Source: Ilyonectria destructans
Lineage: Eukaryota > Ascomycota > Sordariomycetes > Hypocreales > Nectriaceae
Reading direction: 5' to 3'
Assembly (NCBI GenBank): GCA_020740775.1
Contig: JAHEWK010000009.1
Location: 62,001-126,000, forward strand
Length of the DNA stretch: 64,000 nt
Shown: in pieces, positions 26,632-39,108 of the stretch
Layout of the letters: each line of letters opens with the position of its first letter
Position numbering within the stretch: position 1 is the first letter of the stretch
Notes under the pieces: generated by a model
Database searches by the model: none
What the model was told of the DNA's origin: nothing
Seen by the model: the letters and a program-made list of their open reading frames with translations, nothing else
Made by a program: the position numbers and the translations under genes

Positions 26632-29600
26632 ATGGCACCAACGACGTTGCCGAGACCGGCAGTCTCAGCCGCCATCTTTTCACCCCAGAGCAATACCCCC
26701 AAGCCGCAATACCTTGCCTATATTCGGTCAAGACTACTCGAAGATTCGGGGCTGAAGCCACTCAAAGACGCCATCACCACTCTTCCACAGACATGGGATT
26801 CTCTAGCGTCATGGCGACAAGAGATGGACAGCTTACAGAATGCAAGACAACGCGTGCAAAATCTTGCGCAATGGCTCGAAACAGGCATTTCTGAAGCCGT
26901 CGAACCAGATACGTCGGGACTTGTTACCCTTCCTCTTTTAACTATTATCCACATGGTGCAGTACTTGGACTATTTACGACAGAGAGGATACACACACTCT
27001 GAATGCCTAGACAGTTTAAAGGACGGCGGTGTTCAGGGCTACTGCATTGGGTTGCTATCCGCCGTCGTTGTTGCGACTTCCACAGACGAGGAGGAGCTTC
27101 TAAATCGTGCCGCGGCTGGTATTCGCGTCGCTCTCGCCATCGGGGCATTCGGAGATTTTGCCGAGGCCGTATCTGGTACTGAGTGGACGACTTTGGCTAT
27201 TCGATTACGACATGGAGATGACACAGAGGAAAAAGAGTTATTGCGGAGATTCTCAGGAGTAAGCATTCTCACCATGCCTGCCCAGTCAGAATTTCATCAG
27301 CTAATAAAAGAAGGCGTACATTTCGACAATCTCAGATTCCAACAATAGGAGCATAATCGCCTCAGATGGCCAGATTGCCGCTTTGAGGGCATACGCGGAG
27401 CAAGAAGGACTTTCACCAAAGACGATGCACATCCGTGGCAAGCTCCACGACAAAAACAACGCCACCTTTGCCAAAGAATGCATCGAATGGTGCAACACTT
27501 TGGACGAGTTACCCTTCCCCAGCGGCGAGACTCTCCGACTCCCTGTTCGCTCTAACAGAACTGGAGAAATATTGTCCACCGTTGCTCACTCTTTGAGCGA
27601 CGAGGTAATCCAGACTATCCTAGCATCGACATGCGACTGGTCGCTTGTCATCCGTGGTTTAGCATCTGATCTCCAGCAAACCCATCGTCCAGAGCACACA
27701 CTAGCTTTATTTGGCATTGGCAATTCCGTTCCCCTGGCACCGTTCCGCCAGCATGAGCTGGACATCACGAAACTAGACATGTCATCCGCCTCAACTACTT
27801 CCACCGCTGCTCCCAATGCAATATCCTTCCCACCGAATGCCATCGCCGTTGTTGGGGCCGGTTGTCGTCTACCCGGTGCCAGCTCACTCGAAGAGTTGTG
27901 GGAGCTGATCTCAGAAGGAAGGTCAAGGCTCGAGACACTCCGTTCTGACAGAGCCAACATCCAAGGATCCTACAGAGCATCCCAAGACAAGAACTGGGCC
28001 AGCAGACGACAATTCTTCGGAAACTACATCGACGACATCGACGCATTCGACCACTCCTTTTTCGGCATCAGCCCCCGAGAGGCCAAATTCATGGATCCCC
28101 AGCAACGCCTTCTCTTATTAGTGGCCTTTGACGCCATGGAATCGAGCGGTTATATGCGACACCACCGACGGGAACGCGGCGATGCAGTGGGTTGCTTCAT
28201 TGGAGCCAGCTATACAGAGTACCTGGAGAACACCAGCTCGTACATTCCCTCAGCGTTCACTGCTACTGGCACCATCAGAGCCTTCTTATCGGGCAAGATC
28301 AGCTATCACTTTGGATGGAGCGGCCCTTCTGAAGTCATCGACACCGCGTGTTCGTCCTCCATCGTCGCAATTCATCGGGCGTGCCAGGCCATCAACTCCG
28401 GCGAGTGCAGCACAGCTCTGGCGGGTGGTGTCAACCTCATCACAGGCATCAACAACTACTTCGACCTCGGTAAAGCCAGTTTCCTCAGCCAAACTGGGCA
28501 GTGCAAGCCCTTTGACGACTCTGCGGATGGCTACTGCCGTGCGGATGGCGTTGGTCTCGTTGTCCTAAAGCCGCTTAGCAAAGCCATCGCCGATGGAGAT
28601 CACATTATGGGCGTCATCCCTGCCACAGCGACTAACCAAGGTGGAATCGACGCGCCGGGAATTACTGTACCGGACGGCTCCGCTCAGATGGCGCTATACC
28701 AAAGCGTCTTGTTGAAGTCTGGCATCAAGGGACATCAAGTCTCATACGTGGAAGCCCATGGCACGGGTACCCAGGTTGGAGATCCCATCGAGATCAAGAG
28801 CATTCGAGATGTCTTTGGAGGTCTTACACGAACCAACCCCGTGTACCTCGGTTCCCTCAAAGCAAATATCGGACACAGTGAGACGGCTGCAGGCGTTGCC
28901 AGTCTGCTCAAAGTCCTCACTATGTTTCGCCACCAGGGTATTCCCCCGTTACAAGGCTTCAAGAGCCTCAACCACAAGATCCCCGCGCTGGAACCCGATG
29001 GGATGTTCATTTCTACATCTCTGATACCATGGGATACGAATGTCCCTCGAATTGCTGCAGTCAATAGCTACGGAGCGTCTGGTAGCAACTCTGCACTTCT
29101 TTGCTCCGAGTGGCCGAGAGAAACCGGCAAGTCCGTCAGCAAACATGCCCCGGCGTTTCCAATTTTGCTCAGTGCTGCTTCACCGGAGAGCTTGCGCAGA
29201 TATACAGACGATCTGACATCGTATCTGTTGAAGTCTTCGGCTGCTGATCTGAGACTGGGTGATTTGGCACTGACGTTAAGTGAGCGTCGGAAACATCATC
29301 GCACCCGCTGGTCGATAACAGCATCCAGTCTCCCGGATCTCGTGAGCCAGCTGCAGAAGAACATTCCGGAAGAGTTTGTTGAGATTCCCAAAACTCCAAA
29401 GAAGGTTGTTCTTACGTTCTCTGGTCAAAGCCGCACGAGCATCGGTTTGGACCCGTGTGTTCGCCAATCGTATCCACTGTTTGACAAATACATCACACAG
29501 TGCAACGACATCCTCCAGGGCTTCGGCTGTCCCGATATTCTGCCTGCACTCAGCGACCCTGGGCCAGTCACCAACCCTGTGATTCTTCAGTGCGGCACCG

Positions 29601-32600
29601 TTTCCGTGCAATATGCCTGTGCGCAATGCTGGATCGACGGTGGTCTCCAGGTCGATGCTGTTGTCGGTCATAGTTTAGGTGAACTTACTGCTCTCGCCGT
29701 CTCCGGAGTTCTCACTCTTTCAGATACTTTGAAGGTTGTTTACACACGAGCGGAGCTCATCAATGAGAAATGGGGACCTGAACGCGGAACTATGTTGGCC
29801 ATGCATGCCCCTCTGGATGTGGTACAGTCTATCATGGAGGTTGTCAAGACTCTGGTAAGCGAAGAAGACGATGCGCTTGAGATCGCCTGCTACAACAGTG
29901 TCTCAAGTCATATTGTTGTTGGTAAGGAGGCTTGGATTGCCATGGCGGAGAGGATCCTTCAGCAAGATGCCAAGTATCAGGGCATTCGGTTCCAGCGACT
30001 AAGTGTCAGCCACGGCTTTCACTCTCGATTCACGGAGCCTCTCTTGTCCGACTTGGTTGACCTTGAAAAGACTCTCAAGTTCAAGGAGGCGACGATCCCT
30101 TTTGAAACGTCAACTCAAACCCCATTCATATTTAGCACAAAGGATTCAACCTACCTTGCACACCACGCCAGGGATCCTGTCCACTTTGTTAACGCTATTC
30201 ACCGCGTGGAGCAACAACTAGGGCCTTGTGTCTGGCTTGAAGCTGGATGGGGCTCTCCAATTGTAGCCATGGCCAAGAAGGCTGTGGTCGACCCCAAGTT
30301 GCACACATTCCAAGCTGTGACAGCGCTCGCAACAGTAGCCGCGAACTTGTGGCGAGAGGGAATCACAATCACCGATTGGAGCTTCCTCACGTCGAAGGAT
30401 AGCGGCCTGGGTCCCATCTGGCTTCCTCCCTACAACTTTGATCAGCCCAAAGCTTGGCTCGACCATGTTGACAATGCGATTGAGGAACAGAAAAAGGCAC
30501 CATCCTTGCAACTCACAGAAGGAAACTTGAACACTCAACTTCTTAGCTACAAGGGCCTCGTCGGATCGGATGGTTCATCACACAACTTCACCCTTCACAC
30601 CAACACGGAGAGATTCACCAAAATTGTCCAAGGGCACGCTGTGCGCCGGAAGCCTCTGTGCCCGGCCTCCATGTACATGGAAGCGGCGGTGATGGGAACA
30701 GACAAGCTCGGCGTTGAACTGAGGTCAAAGACAATCACGTTCCGAAATGTCACTTTCGCCCGTCCGCTAGGCTGTGGTGAAAGCTTGGACGTTGAGCTCT
30801 GTCTTAGGAAGATTCCTAGCTCTGGAGGTGAGTCCTGGCACTACGCGGTTCAATCAACGTCCAAATCAGCCTATTCCGAAGGTGACTTTAGTGTCTCCTC
30901 ATCTCCTCCTGACGACATGGAGCTATACGGAATGCTAGTCTCTGACGGGATCACTGCCCTTAAGAATGACCCCTACACGGAGAAGCTGCGGAAAAACACG
31001 GCCTACTCCTTGTTCTCGAAGATTGTGGAGTATTCAGATCTCCTACGAGGCATCACGAGTATTACTCTAGGCCAGAAGCAGGCACTAGCGCAGATTCAGG
31101 TTCCAAAGTCCACGTTTGCGACTTCAGAGAGCACGGTTTCCGACTATTATGATGCCATCACGTTGGATACCTTTGTTCAAGTTCTCGGTCTGCTCATAAA
31201 CTGCAACAACGCCTCTGACTCAGGCGACGAGATTTATATCGCCTCGTGCATTGACAAAATGGTCGTCTCACCAACCGATTTCCAAAAGCCCCAGACTTGG
31301 GCCGTCTACGCCACCTATTCCGTTGCAGACAGCAAGACCCTGAGTGGTTCTGTCTTTGTCTTCTCTAAGGAGGGCAAGTTGACGGCTTTCGGAACGAAAA
31401 TTCAGTTCATGAGGACTGAGGCTGCGAGATTGGAACGTGTTCTCGAAGCTGCCAACCCACGACCCGCGGTGAGAGAGGCATTGCCTCTTTCTACGGGTAT
31501 TGCAATTCCTGCTAGGGGTCAGCAAGTTGACTTCGCCCTCGTCAACCCCAAGATCAGCATTCATGCACCATCACCTACTTCGGCTTCTATCGCACTCGAA
31601 GGCGAGGTGGGCAAGATCGGCGTGCTTAAATCTCTTATTGCCGCCTACTCTGGAGTCAAGGAAGCCGACATCCAGGACCATGTGTCTTTCGCGAGCATGG
31701 GATTGGATTCGCTCGCGTCCATAGAGTTGGCGAGCGAGATTGAGTCTACGCTGGGAATCCGCGTCAACTCCGAGGATCTCTTGACGGGCGATATCAGGTC
31801 TTTGCTGAAGTGTTTGCCTATGGAATCACTGTCGCAAAGTCTCGAAAACGCCTCTCGATCATCGGATAAGTCTACAGCGTCGAATGGGACCTCAATAGAT
31901 GGCGAACGGGATGATCCCACAGCAATGTCAACCCCGCCAGACCTTGGCTTCCAGACGAACGGCAATGAGATACTTGGAAAGAGTACTCCGTGGACAAGAC
32001 CAAGCACACCTCTCAACTCCCGGTTCAAGATCGAGACCGTTACCTACAAAGAAGTCGATGGAGTCAAAATCCCGGCCGACCTCTACATCCCATCGGAAGC
32101 ACCCTCTCAGCCGATGCCTATAGGTATGAAATATTAGACTGGACCGTCATACGCAATGTGGCTGACAACAGTCGTTGACAGCTCTAATGATTCACGGAGG
32201 GGGCCATCTTACCCTATCACGACGAGCTGTGCGACCTGCTCAAACAGCTTTTCTTCTCCAAAACGGACTTTTTCCAGTCAGTGTGGATTACCGCCTTGCT
32301 CCACATATCAACGTGCTCGACGGGTCTATGACCGACACTCGTGATGCCTGTATCTGGGCGCGGAGGGATCTGCCCAAGATCATGGCGCTTAAGGGCATCA
32401 CACTCGACCCTACCAAGCTTGTGGTTATTGGCTGGTCGACAGGTGGAACTCTTGCCATGACTACCTCCTGGACACTGCAGGATCTTGGACATAGCCCTCC
32501 ATTAGCGGTGTTGAGTTTCTACTGCCCTGTCGAGTATGACCCAGATGGTGAGAAATTCCCTCGTTCTGCGCGATGAGTTTTGTTAACAAGTGATCTTTTC

Positions 32601-33194
32601 AGCACCGATAACAATGGGACACGACCACCCACCACGAACCATGTCCTTGAGCGAAATCCGGAGTTGTCTCCCTCCTGGAGCTGTAAGTACTCTAACAGTT
32701 CTCGACTTTAAATGCCATTCTAACTCTAACCGCTTCCACAGTCCACTAGCCATGCGTTCAACACTCTTGACACTACCAAACTGGGATGGCTTGACGAGGG
32801 AGACCCACGCTCAGAGCTCGTCCTCGCACTTATTAAGGAAGAAAACGGCATGTCTTTGCTCTTCAACGGCTTGCCCACTGAAGGCGAGGAATTGTCCCGA
32901 GCCAACGCCCAACGCGCTGCCGCATTCAGCCCTCTCACCCAGGCACGGAACGGCAACTACTCTACGCCCACGTATCTTATTTTCGGCGATGAGGATGAAA
33001 TCGCGCCTTACGAAAAGGCAGTCGAGTTTGAGGAAGTGCTTACTTACAATGCGGTACCATGTGGTTTCTTGCATGTCACTGGAGCGAGGCATATCTTTGA
33101 CCTGGGCTTGGCACCTGGGACTGAGGGATGGGATATTGGTGTTGGGCCGGGGTATGACTTTCTGATAAGGCAGATTGAGTATAGTAGCGGGTAA
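26632..33194 (+). CDS. ascC: Non-reducing PKS, orsellinic acid synthase, AscC-like
   Basis: Iterative polyketide synthase expected to make orsellinic acid from acetyl and malonyl units. Five exons (26632-27258, 27311-32123, 32182-32547, 32603-32682, 32742-33194; introns 52-59 bp) give 2112 residues. Domains in order: SAT (about 1-250, motif GYCIG); KS (about 382-800, Cys 556 in DTACSSS, EAHGTGT, NIGHSE); AT (Ser 997 in GHSLGE); PT (His 1318 in HAVRRKPLCP, Asp 1495 in ITLDTFVQV); one ACP (Ser 1676 in GLDSLAS); a Ser/Thr-rich linker; then a C-terminal alpha/beta-hydrolase with HGGGH and GWSTG (Ser 1899). No methyltransferase or reductive domain, consistent with an unmethylated, aromatic product. 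The terminal domain looks esterase-like rather than a standard thioesterase. Confidence 0.93.
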
Positions 33195-34243
33195 ATAGGT
33201 GTGAATATATAGAGTTAGAGGCTGCTATAGCTGGCTGGCTGAGAGAAAAAAAGCTAGCTGGACTGAGAAGAATAACTGCAATTTACTTTAAGAGATTTTC
33301 CAGATTTAAATTTATATTTATATTTAGGCTACTAAAAAGAATTTCTAATTAATTAGGTTTATAATATCTAACTTTGGATATAAAGTAGTAAGTAGATTTT
33401 ACTCCTACTGAATTTTATAAAGGCTAAAATAAAGAGCTTTAAGTATATATACTATAATATTTAGTAGATATTAATTAAATATTAACAGAAAACTAAAATA
33501 TATTTGTATAATATAAAGTAACTATTAATAAACTTGGTCTGCCAATAAGTATTATAAATATTCGGATTAGTATCAGACTGAAGAAGCTCCTTCGCCAGAT
33601 CTAATTTATTAAGCTATAGAGCTCGATACAGTAGTATATTCCAGTGGAACTATACTTTATCCTCACTCTTTTCTATTAGAACGATATAGCCACTCTTAGG
33701 TCTTAGCCTCTCTATTTCATTTTCTGACTATTTCATATTTGCGTCCAGTCCTGCTGATATACATTATCGTATTACAGTTGGAAATCGGTCTGAATTTAAT
33801 TACCAGTAGCTCGCTGGCTTAACATCAGACTTCGGTTCTGTCTGTAGGCCAGAACCACTTCGATATTAGACCAGTGGTATAACAACGGGAGCTTCTTCTG
33901 AAGCGAGCGTACCTCTTACGCCCTGGTTGGCGTCATCCCCAAGAGAGATATTGCCGGCTGAGCTAGATAAGATATCGCTGCTTGAGCAGTCCTTCATCTG
34001 GGTTGACAGGCTCTGTGGGTTAGCTATTATTGCCGGTATAGAAATTAGAGAGCACGAAATGAAGAACGGATGAAGTTATCTGTTATGAGAGTTAAGGCGA
34101 GGTACCTTGTGTGATGCTCCATGCGAAAGCGAGAGCGTCATTTGTGAAACCCCAGTTGTGGCTATGCCCGCACTGCCCCCTCCCTGCATAAGGCAGATTC
34201 TCAACAGTAATTACTGCAGGGAACTCGATGTACAGATGACAGC
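33195..34243. other. AT-rich intergenic region after ascC
   Basis: From about 33280 to 33700 the sequence is AT-rich and TA-biased, a mild RIP-like signature; the rest is ordinary. No gene or terminal repeat seen. It marks the right edge of the biosynthetic cluster. Confidence 0.45.
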
Positions 34244-34248
34244 CGGGG

Positions 34249-34292
34249 ATCCTTCAGGGTCCTGTGCAGAATCTTCAGAGTCCTGTTCACTA
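34249..34292 (+). repeat. MULE left terminal inverted repeat
   Basis: 44 bp, exact reverse complement of 37324-37367. It starts ATCCTTCAGGGTCCTG and ends GTCCTGTTCACTA. Confidence 0.95.
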
Positions 34293-34483
34293 GCGGTATA
34301 TAGCCTAGTGCAAGGCTAAGAAAGCCGCTAGACTCTAGATACATAATTTTAAGCTGTATGTCACACTAATTTCCATGTATCTTCTGTCCTTTCCTTTTCT
34401 AGCATTCTGCCATCGACCACTTCAGCTGCAAGGCTAAGATCAACCCCACAATATCACGACTTTGCAACTTCATCTCTATCGCG

Positions 34484-36442
34484 ATGCCGGAAGCGTCTCC
34501 AGAGCCGCCTTCGAGGCAGCCTTCGTCACCCTTACGATCACCCTCGCCGCTACCCTTATGGCTAGCATCGTCTCCAGCTACATCGCCACCCCCATCAGCC
34601 CAGCTGTTGCCGTCATCATCGCCGCCCCCGTCAACGCAGGCGCCCCGGCCAAAGCAGAGGCCGTTGACAGCGCCTTCGACCTCACGCTCGTACGACACTC
34701 ACGAAGATGCCTTTGCCGCTGTACAGGCACATGCCAAAGACGAGGGCTATGCTGTGAGCTATCATAAGCCAAGCAACTACAAAGATGGCAAGCCACGCCG
34801 CTACGAGCTTGTATGTGTGTGCGGCGGCCGTCCTTATCAACACCGAGGGGCCCGCCTGCGTAAGAGCTTAAGTCGTAAGACCGGCTGCCTCTTCAGACTA
34901 AAGCTTGTACAGTAAAAGACTATAGGAGACCGCTGGGTCATCGGCATCCTTCACGGCGATCACAATCACTATGCCGATGACCCTATCACGTACCCAGAGC
35001 ACCGCACTTTACACCTTCGCCAGATCGAGCAAATCCAAGCTCAGTCACATTACATCAGGCTGACGGCATCCACAATTAAAATATCCCTACGAGCGAAGAA
35101 TCCCGACATCCTTATGACCGCACAGGATATCTATAACATCCAAAGGACGGCACGGCTGAAGGCAACTGGGTCCCTTACAGCAACCCAAGCGATGATCAAA
35201 GAAATGGACGAAAATGAAGTCTTCCACATAGAAATGCTCGATACCAAGGAACGGCTTTATTATCAGCTTGTCAACGTAAATACCGACTTCGAGATGTGGC
35301 GAGGCTTCCACCACGTCATGATGTTTGACACTACATATAATACCAACCGCTTTGGCCTCAAGCTCTTCCAGATCAATGGCATCATATCCCTAGGCACGAT
35401 TTTCCCCCTCGCCTACAGTCTCACGCCAACCGAGGATGCCCCATTCTTCACCTGGGCCCTTTCGCACCTAAAGGAGTGGTTTGAGCTGATTTCTGAGCAT
35501 CTTGGGGTCCCTAAAGATGAGTTCTATCCACATATTATAATCACTGATTATGCCGCTGCCGCGAGGGTGGGGATAGAGTCAATCTTCCCTAATACCCAGA
35601 AGCAGCTATGCACTTGGCATATCGCAAAAAATGTACTAAAAGCCACAAAGGAGCATTGGATCGGTGACCTTAGTAATAACCTTACTGCCCAAGACCTCAT
35701 CCACAATAGAGGCAGTCAACCTACTAGGCAGCCGCAGCAAGGTTATTACCTTCCTAACTCTAATAACTTCAGTGCAGCTTGGAGAGTTATTATGTATGCC
35801 CCAACCACAGAGGATTGTGACCAGCGATGGCAAGATCTCGAGCAGGAATTCACTCACCAAGAACGTATATACCTCTTCTTTTTTTTTCTATTATTTTATT
35901 AACAGCTTTATCAAGCCCTAATTTCCTATCTTCGAGAAACTTGGATGCCTCTTCGAGCACAATGGGCTCGCGCTTTTACGAAGGAATATCGCAACTACGG
36001 TCATACTACGACATCACCATGTGAATCCCTTCATGCCAGCGTTAAATCCCTCCTTCGCAATGCATCACAGAATCTCCAGCAGCTCTTCCACGCCCTAAAA
36101 CTTCAAAGGGATCATCTTCATGCCAATTTTAAAGAGCGGATTAGTAAGGAAGGCCGCCGTATTCGCAATGAATTCTGGCATACATTACTTAGTGATGTCA
36201 CTGAGCTGGTATCTTGGAAGGCACTTTCTCTTGTGCATAAGCAATATTGTAAGGCCAAGGGATCAAAATTACGGCCTGATAACTATCCTATTAGCACTTA
36301 CAGTGGTGCATTTCATCGTCGGCTTGGTCTTCCGTACCGGCATACTATTTTTGAAGATTATCTCCGGATTGAGGGCGTTAGAAATAACAGGGAAGTTATC
36401 ACATTACGGCCCCTTGAGATTACATGGTTTGATAACCAGTAG
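34484..36442 (+). pseudogene. MULE/FAR1-type transposase with in-frame stop
   Basis: Residues 1-60 are a Ser/Pro-rich tail, followed by a FAR1-like DNA-binding region (YDTHEDAFAAVQAHAKDEGY, ELVCVCGG, TGCLFRL). A TAA at 34913-34915 interrupts the frame, which then continues through DRWVIGILHGDHNHY, the rest of the FAR1-type zinc region, into a MULE transposase domain (FHHVMMFDTTYNTNRFGLKL, FPLAYSLTPTEDAPFFTWAL, ITDYAAAARVGIESIFPN, LCTWHIAKNV). An intron at 35865-35905 (GTATAT...TTAACAG) then joins ALISYLRETW and SPCESLHASVKSLLRN. A CAA to TAA change at a CpA, the RIP-preferred context, would explain the stop. Transposase is probably supplied in trans or the copy is dead. Confidence 0.8.
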
Positions 36443-36702
36443 GTTATTCGTACTGACCTTACGGGTATCCCTAATCTAAAATAATATATAAATTACTAAC
36501 AATTTAGGATAAGCTTAACCCATACCGACGAATCCGCGATCGTTAAATTATTACTCGAAAAAGGAAGCCACAAAATACATCCCTCCCAATATCACAGCCT
36601 ACAGTACGAGCCGCAGCCTCGCCGACAGCCTCGTCAGCAGCCTCATCTGCAACGCTGTCAGCAACGCCCACAAGAGCATCACGACTAAGGTCATCTCGTG
36701 CT

Positions 36703-37098
36703 GTGAGGGTCAATGAGCTTGAGATCTTATCACAAGCTATTCGAGGCATCGTAAGGGACGAATTTGCCCGCATACAGCCAACGGCAGCTGTGAGCAACGC
36801 AGTTGAGGTACAGCAGCCCGTTATTCCGCGTGTAAATACACACTCCCGGACTATCCATCGGTCAGTTGCATCACAGAGCGAGATGGAGAGGCTGCCCTCA
36901 GGATTTGAGTACTACGACCCTCCACAATCATCTCAACAGGGCCCCTTTCCTGGTCTAAAGGAGTATCCTCGTTATTTTCGCCCTACCGGAAGCCGGCCTC
37001 CAGTCGGGGACTTAGTCCCCTCAATCGAGGCTAACAGTCTTAGATCTTTCTCTCCGACCCCCGCATTAGCGGCAGATACTATAGTTGTAGCTAGTTAG
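36703..37098 (+). CDS. Possible C-terminal part of the MULE transposase
   Basis: A 131-codon frame inside the MULE after the catalytic region, with no known motif (LEILSQAIRGIVRDEFARIQ, then a Pro/Ser-rich tail). An intron-like segment with a TTACTAAC branch point (about 36467-36507) lies between it and the catalytic part, so it may be the last exon of the same gene. Support is only positional. Confidence 0.35.
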   Translation: MRVNELEILSQAIRGIVRDEFARIQPTAAVSNAVEVQQPVIPRVNTHSRTIHRSVASQSEMERLPSGFEYYDPPQSSQQGPFPGLKEYPRYFRPTGSRPPVGDLVPSIEANSLRSFSPTPALAADTIVVAS

Positions 37099-37323
37099 GA
37101 AGAGAGTGAGCCAAATCGTCAGAGACGTCAGCATCGGGTTAGGGGGGGAAGGTTTCTGCCGTACAAGCAGCGCATTATATTTAACTGATATATAGTTGCA
37201 AGAGTCCTCAAGGAGGGATATCACGTAAGATATATCACCTTCCTAATTGGGAAGACAGTTGTATTAACGTAATTCCTTATTGGGCGGGCGGTAAGCTAGC
37301 GGCATACTTAGTCCCGATTAGGT

Positions 37324-37367
37324 TAGTGAACAGGACTCTGAAGATTCTGCACAGGACCCTGAAGGAT
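37324..37367 (-). repeat. MULE right terminal inverted repeat
   Basis: 44 bp, exact reverse complement of 34249-34292. Complete identity of the two arms argues for recent activity. Confidence 0.95.
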
Positions 37368-37372
37368 ACCCG

Positions 37373-37826
37373 TATCCACATCCCAGCCACCAGCAGATCG
37401 GACCACCTTAGTCATACGGTCTCAACAGGGTCATGATGCATCTTCGAGTTAACGTTGTCGGTACCAACCTTGGCCCTTCCTTCACTTTCCGTTTGCAAAC
37501 GCCTCACTATTCAGGCTGCACGTGTCTGCATTGCCAATGACAATTGAGCCTTGAAAAGTAGATGGTTCCCAACAGGGTTGTGTGTCGTTGATTAACTTAA
37601 CTCTCTCTAGCGGCGGTGCCGCCTGTAGAGGTTGGGCTGCCCCATATATCTATATGGTCTATATGCATATACCGCATATCCCCTCAACAGCCTACAGATC
37701 ATTAGCACCGCCACATTGGGTGCCTAACGTTGTAACATGTTCAAAGTAACACAGATTCCCCTCCTTCAATCCCACCGCATCTTGCCTCTGCATCTCGTAT
37801 CTGCAATCTTTTTCACAGTCGCCACC
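37373..37826. other. Intergenic, F-box gene promoter
   Basis: A 454-bp region between the MULE end and the F-box gene start. No open frame of note. Confidence 0.35.
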
Positions 37827-38966
37827 ATGGCTTTGTTGACTTCACTTCCTCCCGAGATTCTCATATCCGTCCCAGAATATCTGCACAACATAGAAGACTA
37901 CACCAGCCTGTCGTCGACATGTAGAACCCTCAACTCGGCTCTCATATCAGCCTCGCCCAACATTATCTTGCGACTCGCAGCCGCCCAGTCTCGCGTTTTC
38001 TTCGGTCCCTCTCCCTACTTCCTTGTTGCCGCAACAGCTCGGCAGCTCGGTGACTGGGCGAGGCTCTCGAGCTCCAACGAAACCGCACTGGTGACCGCAT
38101 TTCGATCCGGTGTAGATGGCATGCTTGCCCTCGCACTCGAGCATTGTGGCCTCACGCTACCCCGCATTCGCGAGCTTTACGAGATGCGTTTCTCCGTCCT
38201 CAACCCTGTCATCGATATCATTGATCAGTGCGTCGGCGAGCAATGGTATAAGACCCCCAACTTTTGGGATGGCGGGGTTGATGATGCATACACTGTCGAT
38301 GCGGACCCACCCAGTACCTTGTTCCACCTCGCCATCTATGGAGAGCTTTTTGGGCCTGACCTCACCACGTATCTCGATAAATCCAATACCCCATCGCCCC
38401 AACGCTCCCTGACCGTCGATACGCGCCTCGAGTTTGTAAAATACTGTATCCCTGATTTTGCTTGCGAGCGGCGGGGTCAGATGAGCTCGTCGGGCTCTCA
38501 AGGAGCCGGGGTCGACCCTCGTCGACACGTCGAGTCTGTTGGTCCTTACGCTAGGTCTAGTGGAGGGAATTACCAGACGCCACCTAAGGATAACAATGTG
38601 GCGCTGGTATGGGTGCTCAGAAGCACTCGCTGGAAGCCCCATTGGAAGAGGCTGAGAGAGAGGGCTGGCGACGACTTTCAGAACAATTACGAAGAATCTT
38701 GGTGGTATCAAGTCGGAGACGAAGGGAACTGGAGGCAGAGGCTGTGGGAGAATACCATGGTTTGTCAGGGCCTGGATGGCCTAGGCATGATCAGGCCCAA
38801 GTTACAGGAAGCGTGGCTGGACAAGGTTCGAGGCTGGAGAGCAAAGATTGCAGCACTGGAGGACAAGCCCACGACAATCATGGTGGGAAGGCAGGGGACG
38901 TATGACTATCCCTTTTTAATGGGAGACTTGCGCGTTTGTGCCAGCGGTTATGTCAGTGGCACATAA
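37827..38966 (+). CDS. F-box domain protein
   Basis: A 379-residue protein starting at the ATG at 37827, which sits in a GCCACCATGG context; an upstream in-frame ATG at 37737 would add a 30-residue hydrophobic tail and is less likely. The N-terminus has an F-box-like motif (LLTSLPPEILISVPEYLHNI, then CRTLNSAL). F-box proteins bind SKP1 and recruit substrates to SCF ubiquitin ligases. The rest has no recognised repeat; it is Trp-rich near the C-terminus. Such genes are highly expanded in Sordariomycetes, often with unknown targets. Intronless and apparently intact. Confidence 0.7.
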   Translation: MALLTSLPPEILISVPEYLHNIEDYTSLSSTCRTLNSALISASPNIILRLAAAQSRVFFGPSPYFLVAATARQLGDWARLSSSNETALVTAFRSGVDGMLALALEHCGLTLPRIRELYEMRFSVLNPVIDIIDQCVGEQWYKTPNFWDGGVDDAYTVDADPPSTLFHLAIYGELFGPDLTTYLDKSNTPSPQRSLTVDTRLEFVKYCIPDFACERRGQMSSSGSQGAGVDPRRHVESVGPYARSSGGNYQTPPKDNNVALVWVLRSTRWKPHWKRLRERAGDDFQNNYEESWWYQVGDEGNWRQRLWENTMVCQGLDGLGMIRPKLQEAWLDKVRGWRAKIAALEDKPTTIMVGRQGTYDYPFLMGDLRVCASGYVSGT

Positions 38967-39108
38967 TATGCTGCCAGAGGACCTGCCGCATGATCAAGCA
39001 CCTGAGTAGAAAGGTCTGTCATTGTATGCGAATGCGTACGTTTTCGTCTAAGACGCCCAGCTATCGTTGCCGTCCGGTCCGGATTTCGTCCTCCAGGAAA
39101 ATCTCCAT

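Larger units (their letters stand above)
34244..37372 (+). mobile_element. Mutator-like (MULE) DNA transposon
   Basis: A 3.1-kb element bounded by long inverted repeats (perfect 44 bp at 34249-34292 and 37324-37367, extended to 34244 and 37372 with one mismatch by CGGG/CCCG). It encodes a transposase with a FAR1-type N-terminal DNA-binding region and a MULE catalytic domain. No target-site duplication of 8-11 bp is apparent in the immediate flanks (AGATGACAGC on the left, TATCCACATC on the right), so either the flanks have changed or the true ends differ. GC content is normal, so the copy is not RIP-degraded and is probably a recent insertion, but the transposase has an internal stop. Confidence 0.85.

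Noticed and set aside
36467..36507. Second transposase intron joining 36442 to the 36703 frame
   Set aside because: Branch and acceptor look good, but an in-frame TAG precedes the donor and the frame after it is not open to 36703, so I list the last frame separately with low confidence.
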